A DNA stretch of 64,000 bases from JAHCIE01 sp034431435 (GTDB lineage Bacteria > Chloroflexota > Anaerolineae > Epilineales > JAHCIE01). Positions 48,010-58,263 of this stretch are shown here, piece by piece. Below the pieces are notes generated by a model, which worked only from the letters and a program-made list of their open reading frames with translations, searched no databases and had not been told where the DNA came from. The stretch lies in contig DAOUDG010000057.1 in assembly GCA_034431435.1 (NCBI GenBank), forward strand, positions 1-64,000, written 5' to 3'. The translations under genes were made by a program, and so were the position numbers. Numbering within the stretch: the stretch's first letter is position 1; every line of letters starts with the position of its first letter.

Positions 48010-48798
48010 ATGTCAGATCAAGTGGGCGTGATTGACGAGATAGCTCTCATCGAAGAACTGGCCGCCAACGCCTGGCCCGCCGAGATCAATCAGGCGCTGG
48101 ACGGCTGGCGGTTGCGCTTCAACGTGGGCGTCACGTCGCGGGCTAACTCGGTGTGGGCCAACGCCGACGGCGGACGCGTGCCGCTGGCCGAGCGGCTCGA
48201 CCTGGTGGAGGACTTCTATACGCGCCACGGCATCCCGCCGTGTTATCAAGTCACGCCCGCCGCTCAGCCGGCCGACCTGGACGCCGTGCTGGCCGACCGT
48301 GGCTACACCACTCACTCGTTCACGCTGGTTGAGGCGGCGGCGTTGGCCCCGGTCGCGGCTGCGAGCCTGCCCCGCGCGGATGTGCGCGTCGATCTCGCCG
48401 ACAGGCTCAGCGACGACTGGCTGGCGGTGTATCAGGCCGTGGAGGCTGGCAGCGATCACGCGCTCGCCGCCCGGCAAGGCATCTTGCGCCGCATCGGGCC
48501 GCGCGCTGGCTACGCCCTGGCGCGGCTGGATGGCATCGCCGTAGGTGTGGCCCTGGGTGTCGTGGAGCGCGGCTGGCTGGGCGTCTTCTGCATGGGAACT
48601 CTCGCGGCCGCCCGGCGGCGAGGTGTGGGCGCGTCGGTCTTGGGCGCACTGGCTGCCTGGGCGCTTGGGGAGGGCGCGACCCAGGCCTACCTTCAGGTGG
48701 TGGCCGCCAACGCGGTGGCCCGCGCGCTGTACGAGTCCGTCGGCTTCGCGCCGCTGTACGAGTATCACTATCGCCAGCGGCGCGCGCGCTCGCCTTGA
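48010..48798 (+). CDS. GNAT acetyltransferase with DUF4081-like N-terminus
   Basis: 262 residues. N-terminal half (NQALDGWRLRFNVGVTSRANSVWANAD) as in Rv-type DUF4081/GNAT proteins and a C-terminal GNAT domain with loop AAARRRGVGASVLGAL and VVAANAVARALYESVGFAPLYEYHYR. It is not a copy of the double-GNAT paralogues. GC and codon use return to host values here. Its stop codon lies within the -35 box of the next promoter. Substrate unknown. Confidence 0.88.
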   Translation: MSDQVGVIDEIALIEELAANAWPAEINQALDGWRLRFNVGVTSRANSVWANADGGRVPLAERLDLVEDFYTRHGIPPCYQVTPAAQPADLDAVLADRGYTTHSFTLVEAAALAPVAAASLPRADVRVDLADRLSDDWLAVYQAVEAGSDHALAARQGILRRIGPRAGYALARLDGIAVGVALGVVERGWLGVFCMGTLAAARRRGVGASVLGALAAWALGEGATQAYLQVVAANAVARALYESVGFAPLYEYHYRQRRARSP

Positions 48799-48823
48799 CA
48801 TGCCTGTGCCACTCTGGTACAAT
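48795..48823 (+). promoter_or_regulatory. Promoter of the murein-sugar operon
   Basis: TTGACA at 48795-48800, 17-bp spacer, TACAAT at 48818-48823. It overlaps the preceding GNAT stop codon and is immediately followed by the GntR operator. Confidence 0.88.
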
Positions 48824-48837
48824 CCTGTCTAGACAGG
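48824..48837 (+). promoter_or_regulatory. GntR/HutC-type operator
   Basis: A perfect 14-base palindrome cctgtctagacagg abutting the -10 box. The GTCTAGAC core matches the centre of DasR/NagR (HutC-family) sites, TGGTCTAGACCA. Binding here would block the promoter, giving autoregulation by the gene that starts 19 bases downstream. Confidence 0.82.
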
Positions 48838-48855
48838 TGTGCAAGGGGGCAAGCC

Positions 48856-49581
48856 ATGTTGGACAAGACTGGGGCCGTGCCTATCTACTCGCAGGTCAAG
48901 GAATTTGTCCGCGAGAAGATCGAGGCCGGGGTGTGGCCGCCGGGGACTCTTATCCCCTCCGAGCGCGACTTCTGCGAACAGTTCAGCATCAGCCGCATGA
49001 CCGTGCGCCAGGCGCTAGGTGAGCTGGTGAGTGAGGGATTGGTGGTGCGGGAGAAGGGCAAGGGCACATTTGTCGCCTTGCCCCGCCTGCGCCAGCGTCT
49101 GACACGCCTCAGCGGCTTCTCCGACGACATGCACGCCCGTGGCAAGCAGCCCGGCGCCCGTCTCCTCTCCATCCGCCGCGTGCCCGCCAAACCTTCCGCC
49201 GCCCGCGCCCTGGGCATATTGCCCCACGAAGATATCGTGGTCATTGAGCGCCTCCGCCTGGCCGACAGTGAGCCACTGGCTGTCGAGGCCAGTCATCTGC
49301 ACTTCGTCGGCATGGAAGGCCTGATGGGGCGCGACCATATCGCCTCCCTCTACCAGGTCCTGAGTGACGAGTTCGGTGTCCAGCCGACCCGCGCCGAGCA
49401 GGAGATCGAGGCCTCAGGGGCCACGGCGCGGGAGGAGGATCTGCTACGCCTGGAACGTGGCGCACCGGTCCTCCGCACGCGGCGAACCACCTACGATGCC
49501 CACGGCCGCTCCTTCGAGTACGCCGAGGCGGTCTACCGGGGCGACCGCTATACCTTCTTCGCCGAGCTGTCGAATGTCTGA
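48856..49581 (+). CDS. GntR family (HutC/UTRA) transcriptional regulator
   Basis: 241 residues. N-terminal GntR winged helix (PIYSQVKEFVREKIEAGVWPPGTLIPSERDFCEQFSIS, with RQALGELVSEG) and C-terminal UTRA ligand-binding domain (from about residue 85), as in NagR/DasR/YvoA. Expected effectors are amino-sugar phosphates such as GlcNAc-6-P or GlcN-6-P. It is the first gene of the operon and overlaps nagZ by 8 bases. A palindrome close to the DasR consensus precedes it. It is probably the local regulator of murein-sugar uptake. Confidence 0.93.
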   Translation: MLDKTGAVPIYSQVKEFVREKIEAGVWPPGTLIPSERDFCEQFSISRMTVRQALGELVSEGLVVREKGKGTFVALPRLRQRLTRLSGFSDDMHARGKQPGARLLSIRRVPAKPSAARALGILPHEDIVVIERLRLADSEPLAVEASHLHFVGMEGLMGRDHIASLYQVLSDEFGVQPTRAEQEIEASGATAREEDLLRLERGAPVLRTRRTTYDAHGRSFEYAEAVYRGDRYTFFAELSNV

Positions 49582-51243
49582 GCCGCTGCAACATCCAATC
49601 CCTCGGCTGGCCGATCTAAGCCTCGAGCAGAAGGTAGGCCAGGTCATCATGGGCGGCTTTGCGGACCCCGTCGCCGATAGTGCGACGCTGGCCGCTGTCG
49701 CTGATGGTAGCCTGGGCAATGTCATCCTGTTCGCCCGCAATTGCCCCGACGCCGAGACTGTGGCAAGCCTGACGCGCGCGCTGCAAGGCGCCGCGCCCAT
49801 CCCCTTACTCATCGCCGCCGACCAGGAAGGCGGCCTCGTCACGCGGCTCAATGTTGGCGCGACCCTCACGCCGGGCGCGATGGCGCTCGGCGCGACGGGC
49901 GACACGGCGCTGGCCGAGCAGGTAGCCGCGATGATGGCCGACGAGTTGCGCGGCGTCGGCATCAACGCCTGCCTCGCCCCGGTCGCCGATGTGAACGCCA
50001 ACCCGGCGAACCCGGTCATTGGCGTGCGCTCCTTCGGCGAGGACCCGGACCAGGTGGCGCGCTTCGTGGCAGCGACGACGCGAGGGCTGCAACACCAGGG
50101 TGTCGCCGCCTGCGCCAAGCATTTCCCTGGCCACGGCGACACGGGCGTCGACTCGCACCTGGCGCTGCCGCGCATCGACCGCAGCCTGGACGACCTGGAG
50201 CGCGTGGACCTGGTTCCCTTCCGGGCGGCCATTGCCGCAGGTGTGCGCCTGGTGATGACGACGCACATCCAGTTCCCCGCCCTCGACCCTGACCGCCCCT
50301 CAACATTGAGTCGCGCCATCCTGACGGGCTTGCTGCGCGAGCGGCTTGGCTTCCAGGGCGTGGTGATTACCGACTCGATGGAGATGCGGGGCATTACCCA
50401 GGATCGCACCCCGGCCGAGGCGTGCCTGGCGGCCTTTGCCGCCGGGGCTGACATCGTGTGTCCGTCCCACGAGCGCACGGACCAGGCGGGGGCATACGCG
50501 CTCATCCTGGCGGCAGTTCGGGAGGGGCGCGTGCCCCTGGCGCGGCTGGACGAGGCCGTGGCGCGGGTGCTGGCCCTCAAGCAGTGGCTGCTCAGCCAGG
50601 GCAGCCTGCGCGCGGATGCGGCCGCCTTTGCCCGCCTGGACACACCGGGCCATCACGAGGTGGCCGCCATCGCAGCCGGGCGAGCCATTACCCTGGTACG
50701 ACACGAGGGGCCGTGGCCGCCATCGCTAGCGGGTCGGGTCGCCGTTGTCGAGTTCGGGCAGCCACGCTTCACGGGAGCCGAAGAGGGCCAGGGGCGATTG
50801 GGCGCGCTGGCCTGGCGGCTGGCGGCGGCCCTGGGACAGCGCGCCGAGGTTCGTTCTGTCGTGGCCGGGGTGACGCCTGGCGAGGAGGAAGCTGCACTGT
50901 GCCTGGCGGCGGCCCAGGCGGCGGATTCGCTGGTGGTCGGCACGCGCAGCGCGACGCTGTATGCGGCCCAGGCTGAAGTGGTGAAGCAGCTTCTGGCTGT
51001 TGGAAAGCCTACGGTCGTCATCGCGCTACGGACACCCTATGACCTGGCCGCTTTCCCCGAGGCGGCTACCTATCTGGCAACCTACGGCGACGCCATGCCG
51101 TCGCTGGCGGCGGTCGCCGCGGCCCTGGTGGGTACGGAGATGCCGCCCGGCGCGTTGCCGGTCACCATCCCCGGCCTGTACCCGCGTGGCTTTTCTATCC
51201 ATCACCATCAAGTATCATCGAGCGATGAGGAGCTACGTCGATT

Positions 51244-51247
<4 letters not shown>
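49574..51247 (+). CDS. nagZ: Beta-N-acetylglucosaminidase NagZ (GH3)
   Basis: Cleaves GlcNAc from GlcNAc-(anhydro)MurNAc muropeptides. 557 residues. GH3 domain (1-340) with the NagZ loop KHFPGHGDTGVDSH carrying the dyad D193/H195, and nucleophile D267 in VITDSMEMRG. A second GH3 C-terminal domain (345-557) follows, as in the two-domain B. subtilis-type NagZ. There is no signal peptide, so it acts in the cytoplasm on imported sugars. It overlaps the regulator (8 bases) and namZ (4 bases, ATGA). Confidence 0.93.
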
Positions 51248-52419
<1,172 letters not shown>

Positions 52420-52477
52420 CTCATGTGGTCAACGCCGGGCCACTGGTGGCCCAGGCGCAGGAACTCAAGGAGGAACC

Positions 52478-53920
52478 ATGCTGCGCAAGATCCTGTCTCT
52501 ACTCGTGATGCTGGGCCTGGTGCTGCCCTCACTGGCGGCGTGCGCCGGCGGCGCGACCCAGGCGCCGGCCGCCCAGCAAGCAGCCGAGGCCGTGAAGGCG
52601 GCCGCGCCCACCGTGGCGGCGGCGGCTCAACAGGCGGCCCCGACGGTGGCGGCGGCGGCGAAGGCCGCTGCGCCGACTGTAGCGGCGGCGGCGAAGGCCG
52701 CTGCGCCGGCCGGGCAGAAGGCCAAGATTGTCTTCTACCAACGTGGCTACTCAGCCGGCGGCACCGATACGACCACGAGCACGACCGATAAGGCCGTCCA
52801 GGAGTTCATGAAGAAGTACCCCCAGTACGAGGTCGAGATTGTCGGCATTCCGTGGACCGCCGAGGGTGACACCAAGCTGGAAACGGCCCTGGCGGCGGGC
52901 GGCGATGGCATCAATATCTTCCGCGTGACCGATGTGAACCTGCCGCGCTACGTCAAGCAGGGCATCCTGTCATCGGTGGACGACGTGCTGACCGACGCCG
53001 ACAAGGCTGACTTCGCGCCGAGCGCCTTCGATGTGGCGACCATCAACGGCAAGCGCTGGGCGTGGCCGCTGTGGGTAACGGCCATCAGCGTCCTCGCCAA
53101 CCCGGACATCTTCAAGGAACAGGGTGTGGCCCTGCCAACGGGCAACTGGACCTGGGACGACTTTGTGGCGGCGGCCAAGAAGCTGACCTACACCAAGCCG
53201 GACGGTAAGAAGGTTTATGGCGTCAATGCGGCCGCCAAGCCGCCCCTGTTCGAGTACTCGCCGTTGGTGTACATCGACGGTGGCCGCATCATGACGCCCG
53301 ACGCCAAGAAGTTCGTCGCCGATAGCCCCGAGTTCCTGTCGGCGCTACAAAAGCTGCAAGACCTGAACACGGTGCACAAGGTCGTGCCGCCCACCTACGG
53401 TACCGACGATCAGGCGGCCCTGCTCTCGCAGTTCAAGGACCAGAAGAACCTTGCCATGTGGATTGCCACGCCCGGCACCATCCGCGGGCTGCAGAACGAC
53501 AAGGTTCCCTTTGAGGTGTTGCCCATCCCGACGGGCAAGCTGGGCAAGCCTGTGACCACGGGCGGCATCGGCATGTACGCGGTGGTGGAGACAAAGGACG
53601 CGGAGAAGGAGAAGGCCGCCCACGAGTTGGGGCGCTGGCTGACGGGCGCAGAGGTGGCGGCGGCCGTGCCGGGCTACCAGCTGGCGCCCAGCTTCCGCAA
53701 GTCCAACACCGCCCTCAAGGGTGATCCCGCCTACAGCAAGGTCCAGGACATGGTGCAGTACGGCATCTACGAGCCACCAACGACCGTGCCCAACGAGATT
53801 CGCAACATCGGCCTGCTGAGCGCGTTCCAGTCGGTGATGCTCGGCCAGAAGTCACCCGCCGATGCTATGAAGTCCATCCAGCCGGAGTTCCAGGCTGAGC
53901 TGGACAAGATGAACAAGTAG
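52478..53920 (+). CDS. ABC sugar transporter substrate-binding lipoprotein
   Basis: 480 residues. Lipoprotein signal with lipobox LAAC (C22). An Ala-rich linker of APTVAAAAxAA repeats (about residues 35-80) separates the lipid anchor from a family-1 solute-binding domain (KIVFYQRGY, then LETALAAGGDGINIFRVTD, WPLWVTAISVLANPDIFKEQG). It is the receptor for the two permeases downstream, and by context binds an amino sugar or murein fragment. The start at 52478 has an aaggagga site; the earlier in-frame part overlaps namZ. No ATPase gene for this importer is present in the operon. Confidence 0.92.
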   Translation: MLRKILSLLVMLGLVLPSLAACAGGATQAPAAQQAAEAVKAAAPTVAAAAQQAAPTVAAAAKAAAPTVAAAAKAAAPAGQKAKIVFYQRGYSAGGTDTTTSTTDKAVQEFMKKYPQYEVEIVGIPWTAEGDTKLETALAAGGDGINIFRVTDVNLPRYVKQGILSSVDDVLTDADKADFAPSAFDVATINGKRWAWPLWVTAISVLANPDIFKEQGVALPTGNWTWDDFVAAAKKLTYTKPDGKKVYGVNAAAKPPLFEYSPLVYIDGGRIMTPDAKKFVADSPEFLSALQKLQDLNTVHKVVPPTYGTDDQAALLSQFKDQKNLAMWIATPGTIRGLQNDKVPFEVLPIPTGKLGKPVTTGGIGMYAVVETKDAEKEKAAHELGRWLTGAEVAAAVPGYQLAPSFRKSNTALKGDPAYSKVQDMVQYGIYEPPTTVPNEIRNIGLLSAFQSVMLGQKSPADAMKSIQPEFQAELDKMNK

Positions 53921-53933
53921 CAAGCCGCCCGAC

Positions 53934-53984
53934 GACGAAGGACCAAGAACGAGGGGCAAGCCCGTTGGTCATTGGTCCTTCGTC
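53934..53984 (+). terminator. 13-bp stem after the binding-protein gene
   Basis: gacgaaggaccaa (53934-53946) pairs with ttggtccttcgtc (53972-53984) around a 25-base loop; the right arm repeats ccttcgt. It may limit read-through so the binding protein is made in excess over the permeases, the usual ratio for ABC importers. Confidence 0.6.
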
Positions 53985-54010
53985 CTTCGTCGGCCTTCTC
54001 AGGAGGGCAT

Positions 54011-54937
54011 ATGGCAACGACGGCAGATACGACGACCGTCGCCACCCGTCGGCCAGAAAGCACTATTCACAGGCTGTGGCGCAAGCACCGCTGGGACTAC
54101 TTTTTTATCGCGCCCAGCCTGATTCTGTTCACCGTCTTCATCGGCTATCCGCTGCTGCAGTCGGTTCTGCTGGCCTTTCAGCGTTATGGCCTGCGCAGTA
54201 CCGAGTGGGTGGGCCTGGAGAACTTCCAGGACATCTTCCGCAGTCGTCTGTTCCCGATGGCCTTGCAGCATACCGTCATCTATGCCGCCGTGGTCGTGGT
54301 GGTGTGGATTCTCTACTCGCTGCTCATCGCCGGTGTGCTGCAGTCGTTGTCCTTCCGCATGCAATCCGTTTTTCGCGGGGCGTTCTATCTCCCCTACGTG
54401 ACGTCGGTCGTCATTCTGGCCTTTGTCTGGGTGTGGATTTTCAACCCTGAGTATGGGGTGCTGAACTACTTCCTCAGCCTCTTTGGCGTGGGGCCGATTG
54501 GCTGGCTCATCAACCCCAACATCGCCCTGTGGAGCATCATTCTCAGCACCATTGCCATCCCACCCGGTACCGGCGTGGTCATCTACTCGGCGGCCATCGG
54601 CGCGATTCCCCGCGACCTGTACGAGGCAGCCGACGTAGAGGGGGCGAGCTGGTTCCAGAAGTGGATGTCGATTACCATCCCGCTGCTGAAGCCCACCACC
54701 CTGTACCTGAGCGTCATCTACACCATCGCCGCCTTCCAGGTCTTCGAGCGGGTGTACATTATGACAGGCGGTGGGCCGGTGAATTCGACGACCACCCTGG
54801 TGCAGATGATCTACGCCACGGCGTTCAGCGACTTCAACTTTGGTCGGGCGGCGGCGCTGGCCCTGATTCTGTTCGCCTTCATCGCGGCTCTTTCGTACTT
54901 TCAGTTCCGCTGGCTGAGTACCGATGTGGAGTATTGA
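54011..54937 (+). CDS. ABC sugar transporter permease (MalF-type)
   Basis: 308 residues, six membrane segments. N-terminal RKHRWDYFFIAPSLILFTVFIGYPLL is typical of sugar permeases, and the EAA loop is EAADVEGASWFQKWMSITIPLLKP (near 205-228). It docks the ATPase of a CUT1 importer. The start has an aggagggcat site. It works with the binding protein upstream and the MalG-type permease at 55503. Confidence 0.94.
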   Translation: MATTADTTTVATRRPESTIHRLWRKHRWDYFFIAPSLILFTVFIGYPLLQSVLLAFQRYGLRSTEWVGLENFQDIFRSRLFPMALQHTVIYAAVVVVVWILYSLLIAGVLQSLSFRMQSVFRGAFYLPYVTSVVILAFVWVWIFNPEYGVLNYFLSLFGVGPIGWLINPNIALWSIILSTIAIPPGTGVVIYSAAIGAIPRDLYEAADVEGASWFQKWMSITIPLLKPTTLYLSVIYTIAAFQVFERVYIMTGGGPVNSTTTLVQMIYATAFSDFNFGRAAALALILFAFIAALSYFQFRWLSTDVEY

Positions 54938-54996
54938 CCACCGACTACCGACGGCCGACCACGGAGTATGCAACACGGACCACGAGGAGCGTGAGA

Positions 54997-55455
54997 GTGC
55001 GAGTAGTCTTGCTTGGAGTAGCCTATGGCGCGCTGTTGGGAGTGGTGTTCGCCGCCTTGACCGGGGTGGCGATTGCGGCGGCTGCGCCCCAACTGGGGCT
55101 GGCGCTGCCCCATCGCCTGGCCGGGTTGTCGCCGCTCCAGATCATCCTCAACACGGTGGTCGTCGGCTTGTGGGCGGGCGCGCTGGGCGGCGCGTTGCTG
55201 GGGGTGTTGATTCGGCTGTTCGCGCCGGGTAAGGTGTCTGTGGGGCGCTGGATTGGCGCGCTGGCGGCCAGCCTGCCGTTGGTGTGGCTGCCCTTCTTCG
55301 GGCTGCGCGGCTTTGTGCGCAATGAGATGATCGGCACACCGGATGTGGTTCAACTCGTGTTGACCGTCGTCGCCCCCGTGGCGGCAGCCATCATGGCCGG
55401 CGCCCTTATCGGCGGCCGGCTGGCGCGCGCTGCGCGTCCATTCCAACAGACCTGA
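54997..55455 (+). CDS. Small four-helix membrane protein of unknown function
   Basis: 152 residues, about four hydrophobic segments (VVLLGVAYGALLGVVFAALTG; ILNTVVVGLWAGALGGALLG; WIGALAASLPLVWLPFFGL; LVLTVVAPVAAAIMAGALIGG). It begins at GTG with a cgaggag site and lies between the two sugar permease genes on the same strand. I do not recognise the family. Its stop codon lies inside a palindrome at 55448-55480. Position suggests an accessory or stabilising subunit of the importer, which is inference. Confidence 0.65.
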   Translation: MRVVLLGVAYGALLGVVFAALTGVAIAAAAPQLGLALPHRLAGLSPLQIILNTVVVGLWAGALGGALLGVLIRLFAPGKVSVGRWIGALAASLPLVWLPFFGLRGFVRNEMIGTPDVVQLVLTVVAPVAAAIMAGALIGGRLARAARPFQQT

Positions 55456-55480
55456 CAGGCTCCAGACATCTGTCAGGTCT
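55448..55480 (+). repeat. Palindromic repeat, second copy
   Basis: agacctgacag (55448-55458) pairs with ctgtcaggtct (55470-55480). It is nearly the same as the terminator at 11260-11296 but without the T-run, so it may be a dispersed repeat that can act as a terminator in some places. Confidence 0.8.
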
Positions 55481-55502
55481 TGTGAGTACCAGAAGAGGCG
55501 AC

Positions 55503-56369
55503 ATGGAAGCGACCACCTCTTACAATCGTACAAGTCGCGGCACGCGCGAGCGGCTGGGCAAAGGCCTGGCGCTGGTATTCCTGATTGCCGCCGCCGCTGT
55601 CAGCCTCTTCCCGCTGTACTGGATGCTCAATACGGCGCTCACGCCGTCCAGCGCAACCATCAAGATTCCGCCGACACTGATTCCCGTGCCCCTGACGCTG
55701 GAGAACTTCGAGCGCATCTTCGAGGTTGCGCCCAAGATGTGGCGCTGGACGCTCAATAGCATCTTTATCGCGGTGATCAGCACCGCTGTGCATGTGGTCA
55801 TCGACACCATGGCCGGCTACGCCTTCGCCAAGCGCAATTTCCCCGGCTCGAAGGTGCTGTTCGCCGTCGTCATCGCTTCGCTGATGATCCCGGCTCAGGT
55901 GACGCTGGTGCCTCAGTTCCTGCTCATCACCCGCCTGGGCTTGACCAATAGCTACGCTGGCATCATTTTGCCTGGCCTGGCCGACGTTCTCGGCATTTTT
56001 CTGATGAAGCAGTTCATTCAAACACTGCCCACCGAGCTAGAGGATGCCGCCCGCGTGGACGGCGCGAGCGAGTGGCAGATCTTCACCAGGGTCATAGTGC
56101 CCCTGAGTGCGCCCGCCATCGGCGTCCTTGCCATCCTGAGCTTTACTCGCTATTGGAACTCCTTCATCTGGCCGCTGGTCGTTGCCCGCTCGGCCGATCT
56201 GTACACGCTGCAAGTCGGCTTGAGCTTCGTCCATACCAGTGAGTTCAAGACGGAGTACGGATTGATGATGGCGGGCGCTGTCATCGCCTCGCTGCCCGTG
56301 TTCATTGTCTTCTTCGCCTTCCAGCGCTACTTCATGCAGGGACTGCGCCTCGGTGCGGTCAAGGGATGA
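55503..56369 (+). CDS. ABC sugar transporter permease (MalG-type)
   Basis: 288 residues, six membrane segments. MalG-type features: VSLFPLYWMLNTALTPSS, AGYAFAKRNFPGSKVLF and EAA loop EDAARVDGASEWQIFTRVIVPL near 180-200. It is preceded by an agaagagg site; a GTG 21 bases upstream is possible but unsupported. It overlaps the following GNAT gene (ATGA). With the MalF-type permease and lipoprotein it forms a CUT1 importer whose ATPase must be encoded elsewhere, as is common for MsmX/MsiK-type shared ATPases. Confidence 0.93.
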   Translation: MEATTSYNRTSRGTRERLGKGLALVFLIAAAAVSLFPLYWMLNTALTPSSATIKIPPTLIPVPLTLENFERIFEVAPKMWRWTLNSIFIAVISTAVHVVIDTMAGYAFAKRNFPGSKVLFAVVIASLMIPAQVTLVPQFLLITRLGLTNSYAGIILPGLADVLGIFLMKQFIQTLPTELEDAARVDGASEWQIFTRVIVPLSAPAIGVLAILSFTRYWNSFIWPLVVARSADLYTLQVGLSFVHTSEFKTEYGLMMAGAVIASLPVFIVFFAFQRYFMQGLRLGAVKG

Positions 56370-57340
56370 CGAACGTGGACCTCCGATCCTTGCAGCGCTC
56401 TGAGACCGATGTTATTGTCGACCTGTGGAATGCTGCGTTTGGGCCGCCCTTTACGATCGACGCCGCTGTGTGGCTGCACTGTACCTGGCGCACGGCGGGT
56501 TTTGTCGGCGACGACGCGGCGGTGGCCTGGGACGCGGGACGGCCCGTAGGCCTGGCCGTCACCAAAGTCTGGCGGCAGCCGCCGACGGCCGGCCTGGACG
56601 GCACGACAGGCTTTATTAGCGCGCTGGCCGTCCGCCCCGATGCGCGCCGCCAGGGTGTCGGCAGCCGCCTGCTGGCGTGGGCCGAGGCGCGCGTGCGGAG
56701 CGAGGGTGCGCACCGACTGGTACTCGGCCGCGACGTGAATGCCCTGCTGTGCGGCGTGCCTGAAACGACGGGCGCGCTACCCTTCTTCCTGGCTCGCGGC
56801 TATCGGGCGACGGGGCGCGTGTGGGATGTGCAGCGCGACCTGCAAGACTACACGCCGCATCCGGCGGCGCTCGCCGCGCGGGTGCGCCTCGGCAAGCGCG
56901 TGGACATCCGCCCCGCTACCCATGCCGACACGCCGCACCTGCTGGCCTTCCTGGGCCGCGAGTTTCCCGGCCGCTGGCACTACGACATCGGCGTATTCCT
57001 GTCCAGTGGGGGAGCGCCGGACGACCTGATGCTGATGTTCTTCGACGGCGCAGTAGAGGGCTTCGCCCATCTCCACTCCCCCTTCACGCGCCACCTGGCC
57101 TACGGCGCGAACTGGCGACGCGCTCTGACGCCGCCAGCCGGCGGCCTCGGCCCGATCGGTGTGGGCGAGGCCGTGCGGGGCGAGGGCCTGGGGTTGGCGC
57201 TTCTCGACGCCGGGCTGCAAGTCCTGGCCGAGCGAGGGACGCGGGGCTGCGTCATCGACTGGACGACCCTCGTGGACTTCTATGGCAAGGTCGGCTTCAG
57301 ACCGTGGATTGCTTACGACCAGGCGGAGCGACGCGCATGA
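56366..57340 (+). CDS. Double-GNAT acetyltransferase in murein-sugar operon
   Basis: 324 residues. First GNAT domain (1-160) with loop SALAVRPDARRQGVGSRLLAWAE; second domain (165-324) with PIGVGEAVRGEGLGLALL and DWTTLVDFYGKVGFRPW. Both overlapping junctions (ATGA with the permease and with the kinase) fix it in the operon. It might re-acetylate de-N-acetylated glucosamine or muramic acid before NagZ/AnmK/MurQ act, or acetylate a peptide stem; this is inferred only from neighbours. Confidence 0.88.
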   Translation: MTNVDLRSLQRSETDVIVDLWNAAFGPPFTIDAAVWLHCTWRTAGFVGDDAAVAWDAGRPVGLAVTKVWRQPPTAGLDGTTGFISALAVRPDARRQGVGSRLLAWAEARVRSEGAHRLVLGRDVNALLCGVPETTGALPFFLARGYRATGRVWDVQRDLQDYTPHPAALAARVRLGKRVDIRPATHADTPHLLAFLGREFPGRWHYDIGVFLSSGGAPDDLMLMFFDGAVEGFAHLHSPFTRHLAYGANWRRALTPPAGGLGPIGVGEAVRGEGLGLALLDAGLQVLAERGTRGCVIDWTTLVDFYGKVGFRPWIAYDQAERRA

Positions 57341-58263
57341 CCACAGTGATGGGCTTCGACGCGGGCGGAACCCGCGTGACGGGTGTGCTGGCCGACGCGG
57401 CGGGTCAGGCGCTTGGCGAGGGGGCGGGCGGCCCCGCCAACCCGCGTGCCGTTCCGTGGGCCGACGTTCAGGCCGCGCTGCTGACGGCGGCCCGCGCCGC
57501 CCATGCTCAAGCGGGCCGACCGTGGACGCCACCATCGGTGGCCATCGTGGGTATGGCGGGGGCGACGACGCCGACGTTGCAGGCCGAGTACGCAGCGCGC
57601 CTCGAAGCGGCGGGCCTGGGGCGGCGTGTGCGCGTGGTGGAGGACGCACGCATCGCCCTGGCGGGGGCGACGGAGAGCGGCGAGGGCGTCATCCTCATCG
57701 CCGGCACGGGCGTCAACGCCTTCGGCGCGGCCGGAGGGCGGACGGCCCGCGCCAGTGGCTGGGGCTACCTGGTGGGCGACGAGGGTAGTGGCTTCGACAT
57801 AGGCTGCCGCGCCTTGCAGGCTGTATTGTGGGCCTACGACGGGCGCGGCCCTGACACCGCGCTTACTCCGGCCCTCCTCGCCGCGTGGGACTGCGACAGT
57901 CCAGAACTGCTTCTCGACCAGGTGTACCTGACGCCCATTCCCCGCGACAAAATCGCCGCACTGTCCCGCGTCGTTGCCGAGGTGGCCCAGCGCGGCGACC
58001 CGGTGGCGCGCGCCGTCTACGCCGAGGCGGGCCACCAGCTGGCCCTGGCAGCGGTGGCGGTGGTGCAGCGTCTGGCCCTCGACCCCGCCCAGGTCACCAT
58101 TGCCCTGGTGGGCGGTGTGTTCAAGGCAGGCGATCTGGTGCTGACGTCGCTACGCGCCACCCTGCACGACCGCCTGGGAGCGACGCCCGCCCTGGTGACG
58201 CCGTTGTACTCGCCTGCCTACGGCGCAGTACGGCTCGCGCTGGCCGACCTGGAGGCGCCGTGA
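57337..58263 (+). CDS. Amino-sugar kinase, BadF/BadG ATPase family (NagK/MurK-like)
   Basis: 308 residues of the ASKHA fold. Phosphate-1 loop MGFDAGGTRVTGVLAD, phosphate-2 ILIAGTGVNAFG, the sugar-binding GWGYLVGDEGSGFDIG, and adenosine motif VALVGGVFKAGD. It matches GlcNAc/GlcN kinases and the MurK group that phosphorylates MurNAc and GlcNAc. It would convert NagZ- and NamZ-released sugars to 6-phosphates. It overlaps neighbours on both sides (ATGA; GTGA). Confidence 0.92.
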   Translation: MTTVMGFDAGGTRVTGVLADAAGQALGEGAGGPANPRAVPWADVQAALLTAARAAHAQAGRPWTPPSVAIVGMAGATTPTLQAEYAARLEAAGLGRRVRVVEDARIALAGATESGEGVILIAGTGVNAFGAAGGRTARASGWGYLVGDEGSGFDIGCRALQAVLWAYDGRGPDTALTPALLAAWDCDSPELLLDQVYLTPIPRDKIAALSRVVAEVAQRGDPVARAVYAEAGHQLALAAVAVVQRLALDPAQVTIALVGGVFKAGDLVLTSLRATLHDRLGATPALVTPLYSPAYGAVRLALADLEAP

